From contig JAFDDL010000290.1 in assembly GCA_019310865.1 (NCBI GenBank), positions 1 to 5,446 of the forward strand: a DNA stretch of 5,446 bases. Direction: 5' to 3'. A model generated the notes under the pieces. The model ran no database searches. It was not told the origin of the DNA and was given only the letters and a program-made list of their open reading frames with translations. The DNA comes from Deltaproteobacteria bacterium. Lineage in GTDB: Bacteria > Desulfobacterota > Desulfobacteria > Desulfobacterales > JAFDDL01. A program made the position numbers and the translations under genes. This document shows, piece by piece, positions 1-4,782 of the stretch. The first letter of the stretch is position 1, and each line of letters starts with the position of its first letter.

Positions 1-547
1 GACTGTACGCCAGTGAAAGCGATTGACCGGCAGCAAGCGAGCCAACCGTGAGGGCACTGGCCACATCGCCCCCTCCCCCGGCGCCAAGCAATATACCCGC
101 AACAAGGCCGGCAAGGGTTACCATCTGGATTTTGCCGGCCCTCCCGATTTTCTGGGAAATATGGCGAGAAGAAACGTGGGCGATTTCATGACCGAGAATG
201 CCGGCGAGTTCCGCATCCGAATCCATGGCTTCCAAAAGCCCGCTGTTGATAAACACATGCCCGCCGGGACCGGCAAAGGCATTGAATACCGGCTGGTTGA
301 TCACATAAAAATGATAGGTCAATTGCTGCGGTGGAAATGCCTTAAGAAGTCGCTGACCGAGTTCATTGATGTATCGATCGATGTAGGCATCCGTCACAAG
401 ATCAAAATACCTGCGCACCTCCTTTATAAATTGCCGCCCCAGTTTCTCTTCGTCGGTAATGGTGATGGCACACACCGGCATTGTCAGCACACTGCCCAAA
501 CCGAGCATGAAGATCAAAACCGCAATGAGACTCTTTTTAACAAGCAT
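1..547 (-). CDS. Exported M48-family zinc metalloprotease (BepA/YfgC-like), C-terminus outside window
   Basis: This is a 182-residue N-terminal fragment starting at an ATG (547-545) and open to the left edge. A likely Sec signal peptide (KK at residues 4-5, hydrophobic core about 6-23) ends near VCA at 25-27. The cysteine at 26 does not sit in a proper lipobox, so a soluble periplasmic protein is favoured. The segment NAFAGPGGHVFINSGLL (about 89-105) and the zinc-protease motif HEIAH (H120, E121, H124) are diagnostic of peptidase family M48. The fragment ends at SLAYS, just before the place where the third zinc ligand (Glu in the family's SR-x-x-E-x-x-AD segment) normally lies, so catalytic completeness cannot be confirmed. 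An AGGGAG ribosome site lies about 6 bases before the ATG. Relatives such as BepA handle outer-membrane protein quality control and often carry C-terminal TPRs, which cannot be seen here. The gene diverges from the ZraP-like/degP pair and has a sigma-54-type promoter about 150 bases upstream. The family call is firm; the exact subfamily is not. Confidence 0.93.
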   Translation of the reverse strand, partial: MLVKKSLIAVLIFMLGLGSVLTMPVCAITITDEEKLGRQFIKEVRRYFDLVTDAYIDRYINELGQRLLKAFPPQQLTYHFYVINQPVFNAFAGPGGHVFINSGLLEAMDSDAELAGILGHEIAHVSSRHISQKIGRAGKIQMVTLAGLVAGILLGAGGGGDVASALTVGSLAAGQSLSLAYS

Positions 548-572
548 TGACGCTCCCTGTTTTGTAGTCAAC

Positions 573-598
573 TAATGCCCATCCACAAATTGGACACT
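573..598. repeat. Imperfect inverted-repeat element, copy 1
   Basis: TAATGCCCATCCA at the left and TGGACACT at the right form an imperfect dyad. The same two arms recur at 1609-1639 with 12 of 13 and 8 of 8 identities. The left flank GTCAACTA mirrors the right flank TAGGTTGGC of the second copy, which suggests a longer ancestral palindrome. This copy lies in the leader of the M48 gene, about 25 bases before its start codon. It is probably a dispersed intergenic repeat; a role in mRNA structure is possible but not shown. Confidence 0.5.
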
Positions 599-694
599 CC
601 GTAATTATCGATCTTTTTTACCAGAAACACAACCTGATTTTGATTCCTTTCCGAGCCGGAAATAAGAAAGTCGATGATATCGATTATTCTTAAC

Positions 695-709
695 GCAATG
701 CGCGTGCCG
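695..709 (-). promoter_or_regulatory. Sigma-54 (-24/-12) promoter candidate for the M48 protease gene
   Basis: Read on the minus strand, CGGCACGCGCATTGC matches the consensus TGGCACG-N4-TTGC at all positions except the first. The invariant GG and GC are separated by exactly 10 bases. Transcription would start near 683, giving a leader of about 135 bases before the M48 start codon. Sigma-54 promoters need an NtrC-class ATPase activator bound upstream; the paired dyads at 825-883 lie about 150 and 192 bases upstream of this start, a usual enhancer distance. Confidence 0.62.
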
Positions 710-713
710 TGGG

Positions 714-757
714 AAATGAACCCGTTGCCCGGGCAAATGAACACCCTGCCCCCGGGC
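714..757. repeat. GC-rich imperfect tandem direct repeat with internal palindrome
   Basis: Two adjacent units start with the identical octamer AAATGAAC (714-721 and 735-742) and end with CCCGGGC (728-734 and 751-757). Their lengths are 21 and 23 bases. The first unit's end forms the perfect 12-bp palindrome TTGCCCGGGCAA (725-736). The repeat sits just upstream of the leftward sigma-54 promoter, about 31-74 bases before the predicted start. A second DNA-binding protein could use it as an operator; a role is inferred from position only. Confidence 0.55.
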
Positions 758-769
758 TTTTGCAGGGTG
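742..769. repeat. 8-bp perfect inverted repeat (hairpin)
   Basis: CACCCTGC (742-749) and GCAGGGTG (762-769) are perfect reverse complements around a 12-base loop. The left arm overlaps the second unit of the tandem repeat. Neither strand has a T run after the stem, so this does not look like an intrinsic terminator. A protein-binding site or a relic of a mobile repeat is more likely. Confidence 0.45.
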
Positions 770-824
770 GTTCTATCAGTGATCTTCGGTCATTGAGGCG
801 TGCTGAAACGGATTCTAAGGGTAC

Positions 825-841
825 TGGATATTTATTACCCA
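825..841. promoter_or_regulatory. Enhancer-like 17-bp dyad, site 1 (TGGNTA-N5-TANCCA)
   Basis: TGGATA-N5-TACCCA is a near-perfect dyad (5 of 6 positions pair). It is embedded in a longer match, CTGGATATTTATTACCCACT (824-843), which shares 17 of 20 bases with site 2. An outer GGGTA/TACCC symmetry (819-840) is also present. The architecture (two half-sites, 17 bp overall) is like that of binding sites for NtrC-class activators. The centre lies about 150 bases from the predicted leftward start and about 195 from the rightward start. Confidence 0.55.
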
Positions 842-866
842 CTCGTGTATGAACTATCAACGGGGC

Positions 867-883
867 TGGTTATTTTCTACCCA
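867..883. promoter_or_regulatory. Enhancer-like 17-bp dyad, site 2 (TGGNTA-N5-TANCCA)
   Basis: TGGTTA-N5-TACCCA repeats site 1 in the same orientation, with 42 bp between centres. This equals about four helical turns, so both sites face the same side of the DNA. That suits cooperative binding by a dimeric or oligomeric activator. The centre is about 153 bases upstream of the predicted rightward start and 192 from the leftward one. The protein that binds it is not encoded in the window. Confidence 0.55.
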
Positions 884-924
884 CTTTGCATTGGGTGCTT
901 TCATATGGAATTTTCCTCTTGCAC

Positions 925-941
925 TTGGCAAGATAATTGTT
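925..941 (+). promoter_or_regulatory. Weaker second sigma-54-like element
   Basis: TTGGCAAGATAATTGTT resembles TGGCACG-N4-TTGC, with the GG placed correctly, but the invariant GC at -12 is GT. It lies 42-58 bases downstream of enhancer-like site 2, which is close for activation by looping. It may be a degenerate or alternative promoter, or chance in AT-rich DNA. The element at 1002-1017 is clearly the better candidate. Confidence 0.2.
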
Positions 942-960
942 ATTTTATTTTTTGAATTAA

Positions 961-973
961 TTTCAACAAATTA
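961..973 (+). promoter_or_regulatory. Possible IHF-binding site between enhancer and promoter
   Basis: TTTCAACAAATTA differs at one position from the IHF consensus WATCAA-N4-TTR and is followed by an A tract (973-981). Its centre is about 60 bases upstream of the predicted rightward start, where IHF commonly bends DNA at sigma-54 promoters. The IHF consensus is loose and the region is AT-rich, so chance is a real alternative. Confidence 0.3.
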
Positions 974-1001
974 AAAAAAAAGCGGATGGTTTAGTAAATA
1001 A

Positions 1002-1017
1002 TGGCACATCCTTTGCT
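1002..1017 (+). promoter_or_regulatory. Sigma-54 (-24/-12) promoter for the ZraP-like/degP pair
   Basis: TGGCACATCCTTTGCT matches the consensus TGGCACG-N4-TTGCW with one mismatch (A for G at the seventh base). GG and GC are separated by exactly 10 bases. The predicted start is near 1028, giving a leader of about 68 bases to the start at 1096. In E. coli the related gene zraP is transcribed by sigma-54 with the response regulator ZraR, which agrees with this reading. A perfect TATAAT occurs at 1028-1033 but has no -35 box at the proper distance. Confidence 0.75.
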
Positions 1018-1083
1018 CATATAGGCGTATAATGAAAAACATGGACCGAAACCGAATGTATTAATTAATTACCATATGACCAT

Positions 1084-1088
1084 GGAGG
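1084..1088 (+). promoter_or_regulatory. Ribosome-binding site deciding the ZraP-like start
   Basis: GGAGG lies only 1 base before the first in-frame ATG (1090) but 7 bases before the second (1096), so 1096 is the better start. The 15 bases GAGGTATGAAAATGA (1085-1099) are repeated exactly at the degP start (1671-1685). Confidence 0.7.
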
Positions 1089-1095
1089 TATGAAA

Positions 1096-1611
1096 ATGAA
1101 TGCACATTTATTTAAGAAGCTCTTTGTTGTCGGAAGCGTAGTTGTCAGTTTTCTGTTTTTTGCAGCCTTTGTCCAGGCCGAATCGTGCCCTTATAGCCGG
1201 GGCAAACAACCAAAATACCCCTACCTTCAGGGGCAAGGCCCACATGGCGGCGGTGGTGGTCAAGGTTGCGCTTTCGCCTGCTTGAAAGGCGAGTTATCCG
1301 AATCCGATTTGGAAAAACTGGGAAAACTGCGTTCGACGTTCCAAAAAGAAAGCCGCGACACGAAGCTGGAAATAATGTCCAAAGAGCTGGCCATGAAGAG
1401 CGAGCTGCTTAAAAAGGATTCGGATGCCGACACGGTACTGGCGCTACAGGCCGACATCTCCAAATTAAAGGCCGATCGGGATCAACGCCGGGTCAAGCAT
1501 ATTCTGGAGATGAAAAAGATCAACTCCTATGCCGGTCGATGCTTCCTGAACAAAGGTGCGGGCAAGGGGGCCGGCGGGCGTGGATGTGGAAAAGGCTACC
1601 AGCACCTGTAG
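1096..1611 (+). CDS. Exported Cys/His-containing ZraP/Spy/CpxP-like periplasmic protein
   Basis: A 171-residue protein (173 if translation began at 1090). A signal peptide (KK at 8-9, hydrophobic core 10-25) is likely cut after VQA at 26-28. The mature protein has a Gly-rich head with C31, H50, a run of five glycines and the pair C58/C62. A charged, Cys-free helical region (about 67-147) follows, predicted to form a helical hairpin. The tail is Gly-rich with C149, C164 and H170. This plan resembles ZraP (zinc-resistance-associated) and the Spy/CpxP family, which act as periplasmic chaperones or metal sensors. Five cysteines are more than such proteins usually carry and suggest metal binding or disulfides. 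A sigma-54-type promoter lies upstream, and degP follows 70 bases downstream in the same direction. Overall similarity rests on architecture rather than a strict signature, so the exact subfamily is uncertain. Confidence 0.78.
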   Translation: MNAHLFKKLFVVGSVVVSFLFFAAFVQAESCPYSRGKQPKYPYLQGQGPHGGGGGQGCAFACLKGELSESDLEKLGKLRSTFQKESRDTKLEIMSKELAMKSELLKKDSDADTVLALQADISKLKADRDQRRVKHILEMKKINSYAGRCFLNKGAGKGAGGRGCGKGYQHL

Positions 1612-1639
1612 TGCCCATCCATTTTCTGAATGGACACTA
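1609..1639. repeat. Imperfect inverted-repeat element, copy 2, overlapping a stop codon
   Basis: TAGTGCCCAT (from 1609) pairs with ATGGACACTA (to 1639), with one C/A mismatch, and the first three bases are the stop codon of the ZraP-like gene. The arms match the element at 573-598. The hairpin could sit between the two coding regions of a ZraP-like/degP transcript. No T run follows, so it is unlikely to be a full intrinsic terminator; a stabilising or partially terminating mRNA structure is possible. Confidence 0.5.
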
Positions 1640-1670
1640 GGTTGGCTAAATTCGAATCGCAACGGAAAAT

Positions 1671-1675
1671 GAGGT
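1671..1675 (+). promoter_or_regulatory. Ribosome-binding site deciding the degP start
   Basis: GAGGT lies directly before an ATG at 1676 (too close) and 6 bases before the ATG at 1682. The second ATG is therefore preferred, as in the upstream ZraP-like gene, which has the same 15-base initiation sequence. Confidence 0.65.
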
Positions 1676-1681
1676 ATGAAA

Positions 1682-3139
1682 ATGATTAAAACCCAAACCC
1701 TGATTCAAAACTATCGCCGGCAATCCGTGATTGCCCTATTGACCGCCCTGGCGGTAATCGGCCTGCTCCTGATCACCGCACCGGGTGCGAAAGCCGCGAA
1801 GAAAATCTCCTGGAACCCACTGGAAAGCTTCAGCAAAATTGCCGAACAGGTAAGCCCCGCGGTGGTGAACATACGTGCGGTGAGGATCACCCGAGGTGGT
1901 GGTCGTGTGTACCGACATTTTTTTCCGGGGCCCCGGGGCAATGAAGATCCCAGACGCGATTTTTTTGACCGGTTTTTTGGCCAAGAGCAGCCTCGGGAAT
2001 ACAAACAGCGCAGCCTCGGTTCCGGATTTATTATTGAAACAGACGGTTACATCGTCACCAATAATCATGTGGTTGCAGGTGCCGATGAAATTCAGGTCCT
2101 TTTGAAAGATGGGACGCAATTTGATGCCAAGATCATCGGACGCGATCCCAACACCGATATTGCCCTGATTAAAATCGATGCAAATCGAACGCTGCCCACC
2201 GCCACCTTGGGTGACTCGGACAGCCTCAACGTCGGCGAATGGGTGGTGGCGATCGGAAGCCCTTTCGGGCTCGAGCAGACCGTGACCGCCGGCATCATCA
2301 GCGCCAAGGGCCGGGTGATCGGCTCCGGGCCCTACGATGATTTTCTGCAGACCGATGCCTCCATCAACCCCGGAAACAGTGGCGGACCGCTGATCAACAT
2401 TAAAGGAGATGTCATCGGAATCAACACCGCCATCAATCCCATGGGGCAGGGGATCGGATTTGCCATCCCGGTCAACCTGGCCAGGGGAGTCATCGACCAG
2501 CTGATATCCAGTGGCGAAGTCACACGGGGCTGGCTGGGTGTGGAGATACAAGAATTAACCGATGAGCTTGCGGAATATTACGGGTCCGAGACTAAAAAGG
2601 GCGCCCTGATTCGGAAAGTATTCGAAGGCGATCCGGCGGACAAGGCCGGTATTCGTGAGCGGGATATCATCGTTGAGATCAACGGCCAGAAGGTGGCCTC
2701 CATCCGGGACCTGACCCGAACGATCGCCGGGATACAGGTGGGCGAAACGGCAAAAGTGAAGGCCTTGCGCAATGGCAAAGTAAAGTCTTTCAAAGTAAAA
2801 ATTGCCAAACGCGAAGACGATCAACTGGCCGGTGGAAATCCGCCGGAAGAGGTTGAAAGCGATCTGGGAATCCGGGTGACGACGTTGACACCGGAGATCG
2901 CCCGCAGATTGCGGATCGAAGATCAAAAAGGGATCATTATCAAGGAACTGTCCCGGGACGGGAAGGGCCGGGAGGCCGGTCTGCGAATCGGGGATATCAT
3001 CAAGGAGATCAATCACCGGCAAATCAAAACCCTTGATGAATATGAAAAAGCTCTTGAAAAGGCGAAAAAGGAAGACGCCATCAGTATGTTCGTACAGCGG
3101 GGCAGAATGGGATACTTGGTAATCAAAATCCCGAAATAA
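1682..3139 (+). CDS. degP: DegP/HtrA-family periplasmic serine endoprotease
   Basis: A complete 485-residue protein (487 if begun at 1676). The signal peptide spans about 1-38 with a cleavage-like AKA at 36-38. The trypsin-like domain carries the full catalytic triad: H129 in TNNHV, D159 in NTDIAL and S233 in GNSGG. PDZ1 covers about 283-375 and PDZ2 about 393-485, giving the standard DegP/DegQ architecture and length. The segment at 71-110, rich in Gly, Arg and Phe, corresponds to the regulatory LA loop and is fairly short, more like DegQ than E. coli DegP. The enzyme degrades or refolds damaged periplasmic proteins. It probably shares the sigma-54 transcript with the upstream ZraP-like gene (70-base gap with a repeat hairpin but no clear promoter). 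Its 3' end converges on bioB. Family assignment is very secure; DegP versus DegQ cannot be settled. Confidence 0.96.
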   Translation: MIKTQTLIQNYRRQSVIALLTALAVIGLLLITAPGAKAAKKISWNPLESFSKIAEQVSPAVVNIRAVRITRGGGRVYRHFFPGPRGNEDPRRDFFDRFFGQEQPREYKQRSLGSGFIIETDGYIVTNNHVVAGADEIQVLLKDGTQFDAKIIGRDPNTDIALIKIDANRTLPTATLGDSDSLNVGEWVVAIGSPFGLEQTVTAGIISAKGRVIGSGPYDDFLQTDASINPGNSGGPLINIKGDVIGINTAINPMGQGIGFAIPVNLARGVIDQLISSGEVTRGWLGVEIQELTDELAEYYGSETKKGALIRKVFEGDPADKAGIRERDIIVEINGQKVASIRDLTRTIAGIQVGETAKVKALRNGKVKSFKVKIAKREDDQLAGGNPPEEVESDLGIRVTTLTPEIARRLRIEDQKGIIIKELSRDGKGREAGLRIGDIIKEINHRQIKTLDEYEKALEKAKKEDAISMFVQRGRMGYLVIKIPK

Positions 3140-3157
3140 CGAGCCAGTTTCAGATCG

Positions 3158-4138
3158 TCATCGTTTTCGGATGGTAAATTCAAGCCGGGCGATCATCTCC
3201 AGGTCGTTTTCGAGAGATCGCCCGGCTGCCGTTAGATAATTGCCGGTCATGATACCGCTGGCACCGGCATAAAATACCAGGGGGTGCAACTCTTTCAGAT
3301 TTGCTTCCCGCCCACCACAGATGATGATCTCCTTATCCGGCAGCACAAACCGGTACAACGCAATTATTTTCAGGCATTGCATCGGGGTGAGCTTTGCCCC
3401 TTGGGCCAAGGGGGTCCCTTTGATGGGCACCAGAAAGTTGAGCGGAACCGCATCCACACCCAGCTCCCGCAATGCCAAGGCAAGCTCCAAGACCTGTTCC
3501 CGGGACTCACCGATCCCGAAAATACCCCCCGCGCAAACAGACATGTCCAACTTTTTGGCATGCCGAATGGTTTCCACCCGATCCTGATAATCGTGGGTTG
3601 AACAGGTGGCGGGGAAATGGCTTTCGCAGGTTTCAAGATTGTGGTGATACCGATCCACGCCGGCATCTTTGAGCACGGACAGCGCCCCCTCCTCCAGGAT
3701 TCCCAGCGACGCGCAGGTATGGATGCCGCTTTCGGCACCTTTTTTCAGGGCTGCTGCAATGTGCGCGACTTCCCCATCCGGCAGGCCCCGTCCCGTTGTA
3801 ACGATGGAGTAGCGATTGATGGGCGTCCCGGACGCCAGAGCACCGCATTCCACCAGGGTATCGTGGTCCATGAGGGGGTATTGGGGCGCATCTGTTTCAA
3901 AATGCGCCGATTGTGCGCAAAAACGGCAGTCTTCACTGCACCGGCCGGATTTTCCGTTGCAGATGGTACAAAGATGGATCGTTTTTCCGAAAAAATGCTC
4001 TCGGATTAAATCCGCACCCGCCAGCATTTGAAAGGCATCCCGATCTGGAAATTGTGCCATGGCCGCAAAGACATCATTCGACGGCGTATTTCCGTCAACG
4101 ATTTGCTGAGCCAATTCGATAAAGTATTTTCGATCCAT
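3158..4138 (-). CDS. bioB: Biotin synthase, radical SAM, anaerobe (type II-like) form
   Basis: A complete 326-residue protein that inserts sulfur into dethiobiotin to make biotin. The radical-SAM [4Fe-4S] motif is C67-x3-C71-x2-C74 (CSEDCRFCAQS), followed by the family motif YHHNLET (164-170). Aligned by eye to E. coli BioB, the auxiliary-cluster ligands C128 and C188 are kept as C142 and C202. C97 is replaced by S111 (in NRYSIV) and R260 by I272 (in IIICGGRE). Additional cysteines occur at C57 and C60 (CTICN) just before the radical-SAM motif, and at C274. This pattern suggests the recently described type II enzymes of anaerobes, which use a different auxiliary Fe-S cluster. It is the last gene of bioF-bioD-bioB, 14 bases after bioD, with AAGGAA upstream of the ATG. 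A long hairpin (3183-3227) lies in its 3' end. Confidence 0.97.
   Translation of the reverse strand: MDRKYFIELAQQIVDGNTPSNDVFAAMAQFPDRDAFQMLAGADLIREHFFGKTIHLCTICNGKSGRCSEDCRFCAQSAHFETDAPQYPLMDHDTLVECGALASGTPINRYSIVTTGRGLPDGEVAHIAAALKKGAESGIHTCASLGILEEGALSVLKDAGVDRYHHNLETCESHFPATCSTHDYQDRVETIRHAKKLDMSVCAGGIFGIGESREQVLELALALRELGVDAVPLNFLVPIKGTPLAQGAKLTPMQCLKIIALYRFVLPDKEIIICGGREANLKELHPLVFYAGASGIMTGNYLTAAGRSLENDLEMIARLEFTIRKR
3183..3227. repeat. Long perfect hairpin inside bioB 3' end, downstream of degP
   Basis: AGCCGGGCGATC (3183-3194) and GATCGCCCGGCT (3216-3227) are perfect 12-base reverse complements. After a single bulged A (3195) the stem continues with TCTC/GAGA, leaving a 12-base loop. 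The element encodes bioB codons but begins 43 bases past the degP stop. Neither strand shows a T run after the stem. It may protect or define the 3' end of the degP transcript, or limit read-through between the convergent genes. Confidence 0.6.
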
Positions 4139-4152
4139 CTTTCGGGTTCCTT

Positions 4153-4782
4153 TTACAATTGAAACTTTACGAATTCATCCGTTAACGCCTGATTATTCAA
4201 AGCCGGCATGGGCTCGATCCGGGCGCAAACCCGCACCTGGCCGTAATGCGCGATGGCCTGACAATTTTCCGGGTTGGCCGATCCGTTTACCACCACGCCA
4301 AGCACATCGATGCCGTCGTGTCGCAGCTTTTCAAGGGAAAGCAGGGTATGGTTAATGGTCCCCAGTCCACTTCCGGCAACCACCAACACCGGTGCGCCCA
4401 GGCGTTTCATGAGATCCGTCATCAGATGTTTTTCATTTAGCGGAACCATCACCCCACCCGCACCTTCAATGATCAACGGTCGGTCCGGTGAATGCGGCGG
4501 CACCTGAAACGCCTCCAGATCGATGACCCGCTTTTCCCGGGCTGCTGCGGCATGGGGAGACAGTGGTGCCTGGAATCGATAGGTCTCAGGCAGAAAATGG
4601 GCTTCGGGCAATCCGGTTGCTTTTCTGATCCATTGGGTATCCGAGTCAGCTTCCGAACCACTTTGCACCGGTTTCCAGTATGAAGCCCGCAGCCCGGCCA
4701 CCAGGATGGCGCAAACGACGGTTTTGCCGATACCGGTATCGGTACCGGTGACAAACAACCGTCTGGGAAAATCAGGTGGCAT
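4153..4782 (-). CDS. bioD: ATP-dependent dethiobiotin synthetase
   Basis: A complete 209-residue protein, slightly shorter than the roughly 225 residues of E. coli BioD. It closes the ureido ring of 7,8-diaminopelargonate using CO2 and ATP in the cytoplasm. The Walker A loop GTDTGIGKT spans residues 13-21 (K20). The conserved YWKPVQSG (35-42) supplies the substrate- and phosphate-binding lysine K37. IEGAGGVMVP (105-114) carries the conserved acidic residue E106, and GVVVNG (162-167) matches the nucleotide-specificity strand. The ATG (4782) overlaps the 3' end of bioF by 11 bases, with GGGAGG placed 6 bases upstream, indicating translational coupling. bioB follows after 14 bases. No missing key residue was noticed. 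Confidence 0.96.
   Translation of the reverse strand: MPPDFPRRLFVTGTDTGIGKTVVCAILVAGLRASYWKPVQSGSEADSDTQWIRKATGLPEAHFLPETYRFQAPLSPHAAAAREKRVIDLEAFQVPPHSPDRPLIIEGAGGVMVPLNEKHLMTDLMKRLGAPVLVVAGSGLGTINHTLLSLEKLRHDGIDVLGVVVNGSANPENCQAIAHYGQVRVCARIEPMPALNNQALTDEFVKFQL

Larger units (their letters stand above)
548..1095. other. Divergent intergenic control region, no gene
   Basis: About 550 bases separate the divergent M48 and ZraP-like genes, and no convincing reading frame lies between them. The region holds, from left to right: an inverted-repeat element (573-598), a small hairpin in the M48 leader (648-662, TTTCCG-AGC-CGGAAA), a leftward sigma-54 promoter (695-709), GC-rich repeats and palindromes (714-769), a pair of dyads (825-841, 867-883), an AT-rich stretch with an IHF-like match (961-973), a rightward sigma-54 promoter (1002-1017) and a strong ribosome site (1084-1088). 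The AT-rich segment around 939-1001 contrasts with the GC-rich segment around 700-770. All the regulatory elements are read from sequence only. Confidence 0.85.

Noticed and set aside
23..550. Plus-strand open frame of 175 codons
   Set aside because: It is antisense to the M48 protease, whose minus-strand translation has a signal peptide and the HEIAH motif. The plus-strand product resembles nothing known and has no ribosome site.
742..769. Hairpin as an intrinsic terminator
   Set aside because: The stem is perfect but neither strand has a T run immediately after it, and it lies between two divergent promoters where no transcript needs to end.
1028..1033. Perfect TATAAT as a sigma-70 -10 box
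   Set aside because: No acceptable -35 hexamer lies 16-18 bases upstream and there is no extended TG. The near-consensus sigma-54 element overlaps this area and fits the gene family better. A weak sigma-70 start is not excluded.
548..1095. Riboswitch, tRNA or CRISPR in the intergenic region
   Set aside because: No cloverleaf, no regularly spaced repeats and no recognisable aptamer core were found. The repeats present are two-copy and of regulatory size.
1925..1939. GC-rich palindrome CCGGGGCCCCGG with overlapping GCCCCGGGGC
   Set aside because: It lies inside degP and encodes the Pro-Gly-Pro-Arg-Gly stretch of the LA loop, so coding constraint and chance explain it.
1736..2551. Minus-strand open frame of 271 codons inside degP
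   Set aside because: The plus strand encodes a complete DegP with catalytic triad and PDZ domains. The antisense frame has no recognisable domain and follows from the codon bias of the real gene.
3617..4009. Plus-strand open frame of 130 codons inside bioB
   Set aside because: It is antisense to the radical-SAM and auxiliary-cluster part of BioB; no motif or ribosome site supports it.
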